DNA of 64,000 bases from Trichobilharzia regenti (taxonomy: Eukaryota > Platyhelminthes > Trematoda > Strigeidida > Schistosomatidae), in contig OX235263.1 in assembly GCA_944472135.2 (NCBI GenBank), forward strand, positions 83,236,721 to 83,300,720. Reading direction: 5' to 3'. The notes beneath the pieces were generated by a model. The model ran no database searches, was not told the DNA's origin, and was given only the letters and a program-made list of their open reading frames with translations. Positions 34,303 through 45,917 of the stretch are shown here, one piece after another (position 1 is the first letter of the stretch; every line of letters starts with the position of its first letter). Both the position numbers and the translations under genes were made by a program.

Positions 34303-35443
34303 TTATGTCTTATTAGGCCACGGGAGGGATAATGGCTGCACGAACTTCTTTTGAATGCATAGTTTAGGTTTAATAGTTCGAATGCCTATCGCCTCAGATG
34401 TGTGCAGTAGACGAATACGAAGTCTATTAGAAAGATTCGGAGGGATACGATGAATTTCTTTGAAGGCTTTCGTTTTCTCGACTACATGACCACTATCAAT
34501 TAGATGTGACAGAATTGAGCTTCGGATTGTTTTTGTCTGTCCTTTGCCAAACCACGATGGGAGATGTTCACTAACACGTTGGCTAAGCTGTCTAGTAGTA
34601 CGCCCAATATAACTGTCACCGCAGGTGCAGTTGAATTGATAAATACACATAGATGTGGCAAAACTATCAAGCTTATCCTTCGTTTGCGTCCCAATCATTC
34701 GTCGGCTAGAGAATGACAAACATAGGTGTGCTGCGTAAAATGTTCTACGTATGCTCCTTGAAAGTCTTTGGAATAGAATCTCACTAGATAAGTCCCCATT
34801 AAATTGTAACTTAATAAATAGAGGTTTCTTATGTGCAGTCAGAGTCACAGGTTTCTTCTCTGATGGTTTCATATGTTTCTTTATGAAACTACTCGGATAA
34901 CCCATCTCCGTCAAAGAATCGTGAATATATTCAAATTCCTTTTGTAAGAGGTCCTCCGTACATATCTTCCTTGCTCTGCTCGCGAGACATTTTACAAGAT
35001 TCCTTTTATATTTAATGGGCACGTAACTAAGGAAGTGTGTGTACTGCCCTGTGAATGTGCTTTTTCTGTACACACCTCCCAAGTGACCCATCTTCTCTCC
35101 TACTTAGCAAGACATCCAGGAAATGTAGTTTATTCTCCTGCTCCTCTTCACAAGTAAAGGTAAGCGAAGGGTGGGTGTTGTTGAATTTAATTAACAATTC
35201 GTCTGTGTTAACCTTCTCATCAGCTAAGATAAATGTATCATCGACATATCGGTAATACATATCCAACTCCTTGATGGTATCCTTCAATTTTACGTTTTCA
35301 AGTTTTGCGAGAAAGAAGTCAGCTAATATTGGGCCTAATGGTGAACCCATAGCTATTCCATCTACTTGTCGATAGTATGAATTATTGAAGACGAAGTGAA
35401 CATTCATTGTGCATTTAAGAAGTAATTCTTTGAGGCTACACAA
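34303..35443 (-). pseudogene. PLE RT C-terminal half plus GIY-YIG endonuclease, frameshifted
   Basis: On the minus strand 35443-35090 encodes the RT palm: RQVDGIAMGSPLGPILADFF and the active site YRYVDDTFIL, then HFLDVLLSRRE. A frameshift near 35085 moves the continuation to the frame 35091-34303: VYRKSTFTGQYTHF, then near its residue 155 the GIY-YIG signature CTCGDSYIGRTTRQLSQRVSEH. The product would nick target DNA and prime reverse transcription. The 5' half is missing: homology starts at about 35440, within a residue block equivalent to LKQLLLRCTLNV of the 57.6-kb PLE. Together with 32815-33818 it covers most of one PLE in permuted order, with a gap of about 100 residues. Confidence 0.85.
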
Positions 35444-35444
35444 T

Positions 35445-35989
35445 TACATGTTTGTTTATACATTTGGCATAACAAAATAACTCCTGCTATAAGAAATCTT
35501 TTGGATTTCTTTGACCTGAATATGTGGATTAGTCAAAACTATTCGGTCTGCTGTGAATATGGTTCTTAAGAATAGTGATACTGACATAACTGTGCAATGT
35601 AATTTAGTATTAAATTTTCCTGAATCATAGACAAAATGTCCTATTTAATCAGAGTTCGGTTCAATTGAATCCATCAGTATGACGTGTTCTGCGATGCCGA
35701 GGAGACACAAATACTCTCAGCAGACGTGTACTCGCGTTATTTATTGCTATAACCTTAAATTTTACTACCTAACTGTTTTGGTCACAGAGTGAAAAATTGA
35801 AACAGTTAATTCCCTTCATGAATTTAGACAAAGCAATAAGAAGACTTAATTTGTCTTGTAATCGTGTAGTGTATTTGCATAACACATCTCGAAGAATCTG
35901 ATCACACACGAACTTGTCATAGAAATATTTATGAAATTAATAAAGAGTTAAGAGGTGAGAAAATAGACTTGGGTCAAGTTGAAAGGACT
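35445..35989. other. No recognised feature
   Basis: AT-rich sequence; no motif was identified. Confidence 0.4.
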
Positions 35990-36590
35990 TATTGAAGGTG
36001 AAAATGACTGGTCATCTGGTTATCGGTCAAGGGGCGTGTGTACTGCTCAGCAGTTCTCTCCGTCCTTCTTTATGGCTGTGAGACCTGGCTATTGAGGGTG
36101 GAAGACATGTAAAGACTAGCTGTCTTTGATCATAGGTGTCTGCGTTCTATCTCCCGCGTTAAATGGCAGAACAAATGAGCAGTATTGAGGTTAGGCATTG
36201 GTCGAGTGTTAGGTCAGGAAGGGAAATCAGTCGATGAGGTCGTGACGTTACACCGATTGAGATGGTTAAGTCATGTGTTACTAATGCCTTCCTCCACTAG
36301 CAGGCAGTGTTAGCTGACTGACAGAATAGATCAGTTTGGAAAAGAGTCAGTGGTGGTCAGACCGAAGCATGACTTCATCAGTCAATGAAATTCACAAGTC
36401 ATTTTAAGCCAGCCACGCAGGGAAGTGTAGACTTCCTTGTTGGGTTCCTCGGGATGGTGAGAACGATTGATGGCTGGAGAAAATCGGTGATATGGCTCAA
36501 AATCATTATCAATGACTGACGTAGATTCATTCCCTCTGTGATTTATAATATCCAATAAAATTATACTCTTCTTCCGTACTACTATTAGTT
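35990..36590 (+). pseudogene. 3' fragment of an RTE-like LINE
   Basis: Broken frames read AVLSVLLYGCETWLLRVEDM, RLAVFDHRCLRSISRVKW and LHRLRWLSHV. They correspond to the C-terminal end of the element at 40215-44027 (YACETWPLRAKDVRRLCVFDRRCLRRIA). Stops occur every few tens of codons. A LINE of the same family left this 5'-truncated relic. Confidence 0.7.
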
Positions 36591-37280
36591 TTGCTTCATA
36601 TCTCTGTTTATTATAACTTTTTTGAATCTCTCTCTACCTTCCTCTCTTGCTTTGTGTGCTCCGAGGAGGTAGTGCGACAACTCGAACTGGTGCACATCTG
36701 TGCAAAGTTCTACATTGAAACCAAAGTTATTGAATACAGCACTCATCACTGAACATTGGATGCTGAACCTCACTGTTTAAGTCGACCTGTTTAGCTGAAG
36801 GCTTCCGGTCAAGCATCCACGCCATTTGGCACTCCGTAGTGTCACGTTCGTTCGTTCGTTCACGATCCCTAGCTAGCTAAGCAATCAACTCGCACTCCGA
36901 TTCGGTCCCGAAATATATCTCGTAATTTGAACGATCAAATAGTGTCTTTTGCTTTGCCTTTGGTCTACGCGGAACGAATACTATAGAAGTTGTGGGTATT
37001 AAATCTAGCGTCAGTATACTTCGTGAACGTCAATACTGTCAGCTTCTAAAAGAGTTTTTACTGTCTCAAAACAACATTAAAAAGAAATTGACAGCGCTTG
37101 CATGTATGTCTGTTTAAAGAGACCATGGGGGGCACTTATGTCATTGATAAGTGAAGACAGTAATTAACCAATAGGATTTCAAACGCCATAAGTAGGGTAA
37201 GAGAAAATTGATATAAGAATAAAACTTGTGCACTGTGGTAGAGTGTAATTCCATTATGGGTAAATTTTGTTTTGATAAAG
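36591..37280. other. No recognised gene; short CGTT microsatellite
   Basis: Contains (CGTT)4 at about 36848-36864 and otherwise unassigned sequence with small open frames. Confidence 0.4.
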
Positions 37281-37917
37281 TCTCACAGCGTTATACAGTA
37301 ATGTTTACTGATGACGTTTCGAGCACAATTTATTGCTCATAATCATATCAAGGTAATCACACGACTTCCTAAATTCATTTATATAGTTCCATTGGTTTTC
37401 TCTTGATTTTCACTTGATTTGATTTGTAATAGTATTTTCCATATTTCAGGTATGAGTGACGAGTCATTCCTATTGCATGTGTTGGGTGTAGACTCGATGA
37501 ACAAGGATTCAGTAATCAACCTCTCTCTCCACCTACCTAGATTACTTTTTAGAATTTTAACCCTCTCCCACCCTATTGTGTGGTTGTGTGTTAGCGCATG
37601 CATTGCAATTGCTGAGCTTTTTTCTAAATTACTTATCTTCTCGGGGTCAACCATTCTTACCTTAGCTAAATTTTTATGCTCTGACAATCTGACTACCCCT
37701 GACCTACTAGTTTGACCTATGTAGTTGACCTCACAGTCATTGCATGGTATTTTGTAAATAATATTATTTTGTCTAATTGGGTCAACTGGGTCCTTTAACC
37801 TACAGAGCTTGTCCCTGAGTGAGTTTGTAGGTTTAAATGCCACCCTAATTCCTATTTTATTCAGAATCCTACGTAGTGTCTCAGATGTCCCCTCTTTATA
37901 TGGTATAACTGTGGATG
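37281..37917 (-). pseudogene. PLE C-terminal GIY-YIG endonuclease fragment (second PLE family)
   Basis: The minus frame ending at 37379 encodes FKPTNSLRDKLCRL, NNIIYKIPCNDCEVNYIGQTSRSG and LSEHKNLAK, a GIY-YIG endonuclease of the type fused to PLE RTs. The same family is seen on the plus strand at 53970-55002 and 60045-60215. No RT is attached: upstream the frame runs into the SMα-like SINE at 37918-38055, which supplies the spurious first ~35 codons. Downstream (37290-37360) a hairpin GAGC...GCTC followed by GAAACGTC may be a decayed hammerhead of the PLE 3' region. Confidence 0.75.
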
Positions 37918-38055
37918 ACTTGCTCGCCTTATAACCAGAAGGTTCAGGGGTCGACCCCTGGTAGTGGGTGTGTACTACTGATGAGTCTGAACCTACGCTG
38001 ACGAAACGGTTTTCCAATATTTCCCGGTTTTCAGTGGTTCTCTAGCTGATATCTA
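37918..38055 (+). mobile_element. SMα-like SINE fragment with hammerhead core
   Basis: Aligns with the 394-bp satellite unit from the tRNA-like part (cgccttataaccagaagg) through gttctctagctgatatc. A T-arm-like hairpin surrounds ggggtcgacccc. The element is diverged from the satellite, so it is an independent dispersed copy. Confidence 0.75.
37971..38020 (+). ncRNA. Decayed hammerhead: core intact, helices I and III lost
   Basis: CTGATGA (37978-37984), stem II GTC/GAC (37985-37987 with 38000-38002) and GAA (38003-38005) all match the consensus. Stem III (ACGG/TTTTC) cannot pair beyond the first position and stem I (TGTACTA against CAATAT) has mismatches at the junction. This is the opposite pattern of decay to the satellite copies. 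Activity is unlikely. Confidence 0.65.
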
Positions 38056-38206
38056 TGCGTCGTCAGACTAGAAAATTCACATATTTCTTAATTGTTTGCA
38101 CTAGCCATCAACACTTGTTGATTGCAGCACAAATTGTGAAGCTTTAGTACAGTAAATTGCATATTCTGATATAGAGGGGAAAATGTGTACCTCGGTAAAT
38201 CAGTTT

Positions 38207-39549
38207 TAAATTTATTATTATTTTGTCCTTTAATTCCTAGAGGAACATAGGGCTTCAGCCGCGCATCTCCACTGCGTTCGGTTTTCTGCCCATACGCTTT
38301 CATCTCCTCTTCACATGACCTCCTCCTCCAAGTCACCCTCACACTGACGACCAAGTCGCCGCTTCCCTTTCGGGTTCCACTCGAGCAATGGCTTGTCTAA
38401 TGCTGTTACTTGATGGTTTCCTTAGAGTATGGCCAATCCATCTCCATTTCTTCCTGCCTTTTTTGTTGCACAATCGATTCCTGGTTGGTTCGCTCCCAGA
38501 GATCCCTATTGCTGACCTCTTCTGGCCGGCCATCTGATCTTTAGTACTGAGCGAAGACAGCTGTTGATGAAGGTCTGTAGTTCTTTTGAGATGCTCTTTA
38601 TGGCTCGCCAAGTCTCTGATCCGTATAGTAGCACTGACTTCACATTGGAGTTGAAAATCCGGATCTTATTTTTGATGCTGAGTGCTGTTGACCTCCATGC
38701 AGACTTAAGAGTAATGAAAGCTTGTCTTGATTTTCCGATTCTTGCTTTAATATCCTCGTTAGTTCCGCCTGTAGTTGAAACGATGCTTCCCAGGTAGGTA
38801 AAGAGGGTTGTTTCTTTCAGGTTCCTCCCATTTATGCTGATTGTTGTCTGTTGTTGTTGGCCAGGAATCTTCATCACCTCTGTTTTCTCTATGTTCACCT
38901 GAAGTCCTATCTGTGATGCTTATTCTGCCAACTTGTCGCTTTTCACTTGCATATCCTCCAGTTTGTGGGAAATGAGACATATATCATCGGCGAAATGCAT
39001 CATTGCTGTACAATTGTTGGATGAGGTGCATAATTTTTGGTGGCAACAGTAATAGCGAAGTAGTTTTCAAATCACATATCGATCGACGCTATCGAAGGCC
39101 TATTCAAAGACGATGAAGTTGAAATAGAGAGGTGACTGCCATTCCAAGCTCTGTCCAATGATGATACGTAGTGTTGCAATTTGATGGATGCTTGACATTT
39201 TTCCCCTGAATCCAGCCTGTTCCGGTCGAAGTTTTTCATCCAGGTTGGCGTGTTTGATTCGCTCCAGGATGATTCGGCCTAACATTCTGCTTGCGATGGA
39301 CAGGAGCATAATTCCGCGCCAGTTTTTGCATTGACTCAAGTCTCCTTTCTTTGGCAGTTTGAATAAGTACCCTTTCTTCCAATTCTCGGGTACCTTGCCC
39401 CCTTTCCACACCTTCTCCAGTAGTGGCGTCATCAAGTTTGCCGTTGTTTCTGGGTCCATTTTCAATGCTTCTGCTGGGATTCCATCTGGTCCTGCTGCTT
39501 TTCCAGCTTATAGCATATTGATTGCATTCAGGACTTCTGATTTTGTCGT
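38207..39549 (-). pseudogene. RTE LINE (element A): RT and C-terminal part
   Basis: In several minus frames: GIPAEALKMDPETTANLMTPLLEKVW, CKNWRGIMLLSIASRMLGRIILERI and LRPEQAGFRGKMSSIHQIATL (39100-39500); FADDICLISHKLEDM (38940-39010); GLQVNIEKTEVMKI, TLFTYLGSIVSTTGGTNEDI and LLYGSETWR (38510-38900); and KKWRWIGHTLRKP near 38420. This is the order of an RTE-clade (schistosome SR2-like) RT, broken by several frameshifts and stops. The 3' UTR contains gaagccctatgttcctcta and ends in an AAT-rich tail near 38207. The 5' half lies at 44041-45470, separated by later insertions. Confidence 0.85.
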
Positions 39550-39559
39550 GGGGGGGGGG

Positions 39560-40067
39560 TGATATGTATCCACATATATATATTTATGTGTGTGTATGTT
39601 GGTCTCTCTTTCTGTTTGCTCTCTTAGTCTGTGACCATTTCACTTGTATGAACTTGTCTCCTTAACAATGTATATTCTCCTTATATTATATTATATATAA
39701 TATGAGTGTTTGTTGACAGTCCGTTGCTTGGTGACATATATCCATATATGGTTGTTGACATGTCTGCTATATTCGCTATGTATATTTGGATCGACACTCC
39801 ACTATAATTAGCCATTCATGTTAAGACTGTCTAATGATTTGTTCCCATGCTTTGTCTGGAACATTCATATATATTTCGCATTCACAATCTTGTGACTTTA
39901 CTTTACTTACCACTTTGGTGTGAGACCATTTTATTTTCGTCTCCTTGTGTTTGGACAATAGAAGTATCATCGCAAACCTAGTGGTCTTCTGATTTCCGCC
40001 TTCTCGCGTCAGGACTATTAGTTTCTCGACCAGTCCATAACAATAATTTAGCGACGAGTACATAACA
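39560..40067. mobile_element. Solo LTR inserted in RTE element A
   Basis: The 508-bp AT-rich segment begins TGATATG and ends CATAACA, so its ends are inverted (TGATATG / TGTTATG) with the TG...CA termini of an LTR. G runs on both sides (39550-39559 and 40068-40074) fit a 5-bp target duplication in a C-rich stretch of element A. Removing it rejoins the RTE reading from NIDPP to the KSEVLNAIN block. No internal region remains, which fits LTR-LTR recombination. It is not obviously related to the Gypsy LTR at 16083. Its orientation was not determined. Confidence 0.65.
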
Positions 40068-40214
40068 GGGGGGGTCGATGTTCACTGGTATTTCTGCTTC
40101 CGTTCTTGGTATTGTTGGGCGCGTTGTAGGTGGCGGTCAATTTAGAAGTCTTTTGAAGTGTTCAGCCCAGTGTTTTCCTTGCTCCATTTCTTTGGGGATT
40201 GACTTTCCATTGTC
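40068..40214 (-). pseudogene. RTE element A, middle segment
   Basis: The minus strand reads HWAEHFKRLLN, a stop, then PPPTTRPTIPRTEAEIPVNIDPP, the linker between the endonuclease and RT domains of RTE elements. It ends at 40214 with actttccattgtc, which recurs at 44028-44040 as the TSD of element B. Confidence 0.75.
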
Positions 40215-43200
40215 CCGGCCGATAACTGCTACCTTGACGTGGTGGTCGGGCTTGAATACCGTAATGACCCTACAAGCCAAACTGATTGGGAATCATGTCC
40301 CTGCAGGTCCTACCATGTCAAGAAGGTTGTTCGGACAGCGCTTAAACTAAAAGCAGTTACCATGGTGTACATGGGCTCCAGTATCCAATCGGATCAAATG
40401 GCGTATGAACCCACATGGGTCACCGGCAAACATGGGAATGCAGCTCCTGACGCTGCTCCGCTGCCTTGCAGGTTAGACTCCAAGTCAAAGGCTCGGGGGG
40501 TGGTTCCTTAATAAAACCACCTGCTTCGGTCTGGGCGCCCGGGCAGTATCTCAGCCCTCACACAATAAATCAAATGAAGCAACAAGCTATCAATGGAACT
40601 TATCGCGTGCTATTACACAATGATTTCAAGTAATATTGATTCCTCAAGTAACTTATGTCCTTCCTACCTTACTTTTATTTTTACACATAGTTTCCTGTAT
40701 TTTACCTTTGCTAAGCTCAACTTCTTAACCTTCGACAGCCTTTCGCCTTTGTCTAGATTCCCAGCCTCTCTGTGTCGTTTCGAGATGTTAGTGAGTAATC
40801 CTCAAAATGGTTGTCCCCATTGTGACGTCTAACACAGATATCCTGAAACCGCGTGCCGCGTTCAAGCTGGCCACCTACAATGTTCGGACGCTGATGCAAA
40901 TCGGACAACAGGCAGGATTGGTAAGAACTTTGGAAAGCCTCGCTATCGATGTCTACTGCATTTTGGAGACCCGCATTCAAGATCCCAGTGAAGTGCTTCA
41001 ACTATCCTCTCCATCTGGAAGTTCTGGCATTATGTACCACCTGCACTTGTCCGGGGACCCTGTGGAGTCGGCATTCGATGTAGCTGGTGTCGGTGTCGCA
41101 CTGAGCGCTAGAGCCGAAGCTGCATCGCTCGACTGGATTCCCGTTAGTAGTCGTTTATGTGCTGTGAGGCTAGAAGGTTATACGAAAGTAAGGAGTAGTA
41201 GGCCAGATAGTCGGTGTCTGTTTGTTGTCTCTGGCTATGCACCCACTGATTGCAGCCCGGATGCAATAAAGGATGAGTCCTACTAGCAACTCAGCGATTT
41301 CTTGAAACAGGCGGGTCGAAGGGATATCATAGTGCTGGCTGGGGACTTGAATGCACAGGTCGGGCGTCTAAGCTGAGAGGAGAATCGTCTAGGTGGTCAA
41401 TGGGGACTACATGGTCGCAGGTCAGATAATCGGGACCGTCTTCTGCAGCTTTGCGCGGATCACAGCCTATTTCTAGCCAGCACCAACTTTCGCCACAGCC
41501 ATCGCCGTAGCGCTACCTGGCGTCTTCCCTCCTCGAAGCTGTCAGTTTCCGGTGGCAGGGATGCATACAAGACTGTCGCTCCTTCTGGAGCACATGCCTG
41601 AACTCCGATCATGCGTTAGTGTGTGCCAAGTTCGTCTTGCAATTTGGTGGGGTTCATAAAAGCCGTCGTCTAAACGTTGATGTGAACAAACTAGTAGCAC
41701 CTGCTACTTCTTTGAAATATCAGAATGAGTTACAATCAAAGCTTGCCAGCAACCCCCAAGGAGTATAGGTGAACACTGGCTTCATCTGCAAGGTGCCATG
41801 CAAAGGGCGAGTGTAGCCGTTTGCGGCTTGAAAGAATGCTCCGCTAAAAACCACTGGGTTTCTGTGAGTTCCTTGCAACTCCTGGATAAACGCTGGTCCA
41901 TTCCGGCTGGCAGAGAATATAACAATAAGCGAAAGGCGCTCACACGCAAGATAAGACAGTGTTTACATAAGGACCGCGGAGCATGGTGGTCAGATCGTGC
42001 ATGTGAGATGGAGTCAGCTGCTGCATCTGGCAACAGTCGGAAGCTGTTCCAACTCATCCGAGCCACTGGCAGCAAGAAACAAGGTGTCAGCGAGACGGTC
42101 TGTGAGGCAGATGGCACACCAATTACCAGCTTAAAAAGACGCCTGGAACACTGGGCAGAGCACTTCGGGAAGCAGTTTAGCTGGCCACCAGCTTCAGTGT
42201 CTTTTGTCATTGGCCCGAGTGCTCCTTGGTCGGTTAGTACCGGACCACCCACCGAAGCGGAGGCCCGTAAGGAACTCCAAGTGTTCAAACGCCATAAGGC
42301 TCCCGGCCAGACAATTTACCCCCGGCTCTTTTTAAAGATGGTGGCGAGACTCTCACAATGGCTCTAACTGGGTTGTTCAGGAAGGTGTGGGAGACAGAGA
42401 GTGTACCATCAATGCAGAACGAAGCCATTATCGTCCCCATCTTTAAAAAGGGTCGACGTAATTCGTGTGACAATCATAGGGGTATCAGTCTGTTACCAGT
42501 CGCGTCTAAAATATTGGCTGCTGTCTTGCTTCTCAGGCTGTGCAAAATACGTGAGGGATTGATTCGCGAAGAGCAGGTTGGGTTTCGTTCAGGTCGTGGA
42601 TGCATTGATCATGTGTTCACCCTTCGTCAGTTGTTGGAACACCGCCACACGTATTGCAGGCCAACGATCGTTGTGTTTATTGATATTAGGGCTGCCTTCA
42701 ATTCGTTGGACAGAACTGTGCTCTGGAACTGTCTGTTAGAGAGAGGTGTACCTGAGAAATTTGTTAACATCTTGAAAGCCCTATACAGAAACACCTCGGG
42801 TAGAGTGAGGGCATACAACCAACTATCATCACTGTTCCCAACCAACAGTGGGGTTAGACAGGGTTGCCCAATCTCTCTATTTCTCTTTAAATTTGCCATC
42901 GATGACATTCTGGAGTCAGCTCTGAAGAATGTGCGTGAAGGTGGTGTAGATCTGCTACCTGAAGATAGACTTTTTGACCTCGAGTATCCAGACGATATCG
43001 GCTTACTGTGCGATAGCATGCAGGCTGCCCAAATTGCACTTAATCAGTTGGCGATCAGTGTCTGTAAGTATGGTATGTGCTTTGCGCCGTCTAAGTGCAA
43101 AGTATTGTTACGAGATTGGCAGGAGCCTGTGCCTGCACTCACTCTTGCGGGTGAACCGCTTCAAGTTGTTTATAAGTTTGTGTATCTGGGTAGTTTTGTG

Positions 43201-44027
43201 AGTGCTGGCGGAGGGGTGATGGATGAGAATTCCTGCAGTATAATGAAGGCTAGGGTGGCATGCATCAACCTGAGCCACCTCTGGCGCCGTAGCGATGTTA
43301 GCCTGGCTGTCAAGGTCGGGTATGCAACGCTTCGGTGTGGGCTGTCTTGCTCTACGCCTGTGAAACCTGGCCTCTCCGAGCTAAGGATGTGCGGCGACTC
43401 TGCGTGTTTGATCGTCGCTGTCTCCGCAGAATTGCTTGCGTTCGATGGCATCATCGCCTGAGTAATTCTGAGGTTCGGCGGCGTGTGTTTGAACACAGTG
43501 GAGATCACCATTCATTGTGTCGGCATCTTGAAACACCGGCTCCGGTGACTTGGACGTGTGCTGCGAATGTCATCCCAGAGGCTTCCGTACAGTTCTCTGT
43601 TCGCTAGCCCTGAGACGGGATGGAAAAGGCGGAGAGGTGGCCGGTGCATGACGTGGTGTCGTGGGATGAATGATTTTTGTGTTAGATTAGCATCGGTTGG
43701 TGTGTCACGACTCCCTGGTTGGGGTGCGAGAGATAGCTCAAATCGATGACTCGAAACATTATGGGATATGGTCAAGAATCGTAATCAATGGCGAACGTGT
43801 TGCAATTAACTTCTTTCTTTCCTTCCCGATGATAGTTAACGAATACTGTTTGAACATTTTAAGCATGACTGTTTTCCTTCCAAATGAAGTTCTTTATCCG
43901 TTCTCTACTTATATATTTTTTTCTTTTTTTCTTTTGATCTATGATGTTTTACTATTATTGTGTGGCGCATCTTTCTTGGTGTCATATTGTACCAAGTTCT
44001 TACGCGTTTACATAAATAAATAAATAA
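40215..44027 (+). mobile_element. Full-length RTE-like LINE (element B) with 13-bp TSD
   Basis: Flanked by the perfect 13-bp repeat actttccattgtc (40202-40214 and 44028-44040). It has a 5' UTR (40215-40806, including ctaccttgacgtgg), a coding region to about 43750, and a 3' UTR ending in (AAAT)n at about 44012-44027. At 3.8 kb it has the size of a complete RTE-type element, so it appears to have inserted whole into element A and decayed afterwards. Confidence 0.85.
40807..43750 (+). pseudogene. Element B ORF: endonuclease and reverse transcriptase, multiply broken
   Basis: The frame opens at 40807 (ATG) and encodes the AP endonuclease: FKLATYNVRTLMQIGQ, YCILETRIQ and VSGYAPTD. A TAG at 41284-41286 interrupts it before IVLAGDLNAQVGRLS, where another stop follows. 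The middle part (41798-42367) is in a new frame. The RT (42358-43461) carries NHRGISLLPVASKIL, VGFRSGRGCIDHVFTL, VVFIDIRAAFNSLDR and SGVRQGCPIS. Its active site at about 42984 reads YPDD rather than YADD. The C-terminal part (CETWPLRAKDVRRLCVFDRR) is in yet another frame up to about 43620. Domain order and length fit an RTE-like LINE. The Ala-to-Pro change and at least four lesions indicate it is dead. Confidence 0.85.
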
Positions 44028-44040
44028 ACTTTCCATTGTC

Positions 44041-45470
44041 ATCCTTTACTGGCTTAATCTGTGTCGAACTTTTGCCCGATAGGTGCCTAGTTGTTTGGTA
44101 GAGTGTGGCGAGGTCTCCTTTGCCTGCACCTTTTTTTGCTTCACTTGCCATGGCTTCATAATATTTTTTTGTCTTCCCTGGCACTCTTCTTTACTCTTTT
44201 GTTCAGAGTATTGTAGCTTGCATTCAACTCCTGTTTTTACTGCTCGTCGATGCACTGGATAATCTTTTGTTTCACCATCATTCTCTCTTCTATTAGTTTC
44301 CAAGTGTCCGTAGTGAGCCACTGTTTATCCTGTCTCTTCTTTCTGCCTAGAACTTCCATGCAGGTTTGACTCCAAATCGTTTTCAGGTTGTCCCAGGGCT
44401 TTTCGACGCCGGCCTCTTCGCTAGTGTTGATTTGTGTCTCGGCTTTGCCCTTTATGTTTGCAGTGAAGATGTCCTTTGTATCCTGGTCCTTCAGTTTTAG
44501 AGCGTTGAACTTGGCTTGTGGTCTATCTGCAGCTCCTGTTTCCCTGAAAGCTTTTAATTTGATTTGGATAGTCCCTTGTTCGAGATAGTGGTCTGAGCCA
44601 ACGTCTGCTCCTCTTCTTACTTTTGTGTCCAGTAGGCTGCGCCTCCACTTCCTTGAGCAGCATTGAGATGAAGTCAATTTGGTTTTTGGTTCGCCCATCT
44701 GGTGACACCCATGTAGCCTTGTGGATATCTTTGTGTTTGTAAACACTGCCACCAATTACTAGTTCATTGAAGACGCAGAAGTCGGCAAAGAGTTCTCCGT
44801 TTTCATTCATTTCTCCGAGAGCTTCTCTACCCATGCTGTGAGTTCCCTTCCTGTGTTATCTCGTCCGAGTTTGGCGTTCATGTTTCCCATTAGTATTTTA
44901 ATGTCACCAGCTGGAGTATTGTCCATTGTTGCCTGCAGTTGTCTGTCGAATTCTTCTTTCTTTTCGAGGTCTGCGTTGTTTGTGCGTGCATAGTATTGTA
45001 TAACTGACACTTTCCTTCCTTTGGAGTTGAATCTGGAGGTCATTATCCTGGACGAGATCGCCTCCCATTGCATCAAGGCCTTTGTTGCCGTTGGTGACAT
45101 CATGATAGCCACACCCTCGGTGTGCGTGTGGTTATCTTCTGGGTGACCGGAGTAGATCACTGACTCACCCGTTGACAATTTGGTGGGTCCATTCCCATTC
45201 CATCTGCTTTCACATGTCCTCAATACTTGAATTCCTTATCTTTTCATTTCGTTTGCGATCTGGGCAGCTTTGCCGATCTCGTACGTAGTGTGGACGTTCC
45301 ATGTGCCCACACAGACTTTTTCTTTTGGCGCAAGAAGATTCATCGGACTGAAGTTTCTGTAGCAACTTTGTTTACAGGGTGGGGTTGCTAGCCTCACGCC
45401 TGAGAAAGAGATTGTTACATTAAGATATAGTTTAGACAGAAGCGACCTTTTGGGTTGCTCCTCCTAAAAC
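44041..45470 (-). pseudogene. RTE element A: 5' UTR and AP endonuclease
   Basis: The minus strand carries, in shifting frames, SVIYSGHPEDNHTHTEGVAIMM and SSRIMTSRFN (45050-45223), AGDIKILMGNMNAKLGRDNTG (44830-44920), FNELVIGGSVYKHKDIHKATWV, SPDGRTKNQIDFI (44660-44790), and a linker KQWLTTDTWKLIEERMMVKQKI (44237-44330). These are RTE endonuclease landmarks; the catalytic block GDxNA has Asp replaced by Asn (GNMNA). 45300-45470 holds the 5' UTR (cgtgaggctagcaacccc). Frameshifts make it non-functional. It continues on the far side of element B at 40214. Confidence 0.8.
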
Positions 45471-45899
45471 CGGAAAACAAGGAATAAAACAACACCAGCA
45501 AAAGGAAAATAATTCACAGCAAAAAGGGCAACAAGCGACAGCAACAATAATAACATCACAGTTAGGCTTAATGAACCAATGTGATACCAAAATCATAAAC
45601 TCGCTGACTTGAGCCAACTTGAACATGTAAATCCAACAAAATATACATTTAGGATATTAGATAGTGATAAATAGTCACAATATACCAAACAGATAGTTAT
45701 AGGTATTATCTGTCAACAAGATTATTTCCACAGACTCAGTGTTCGAAAGGTAAATAATTGTAATAATTTCCACAAACTCCTGGCATGAAATTCTACAGAA
45801 ACAAGAGTTTTATGTAACTGGGTAAATGTAGCGTAGTGATCGAAAAGCGCGTCAAGGTCAAAAATCAAATGAGTTTTAAAACTAAGGTTTATTTTGCTG
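45471..45899. other. No recognised feature
   Basis: AT-rich sequence upstream of the SINE insertion; no motif was identified. Confidence 0.4.
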
Positions 45900-45917
45900 A
45901 ATAATATTTCTAATCTT

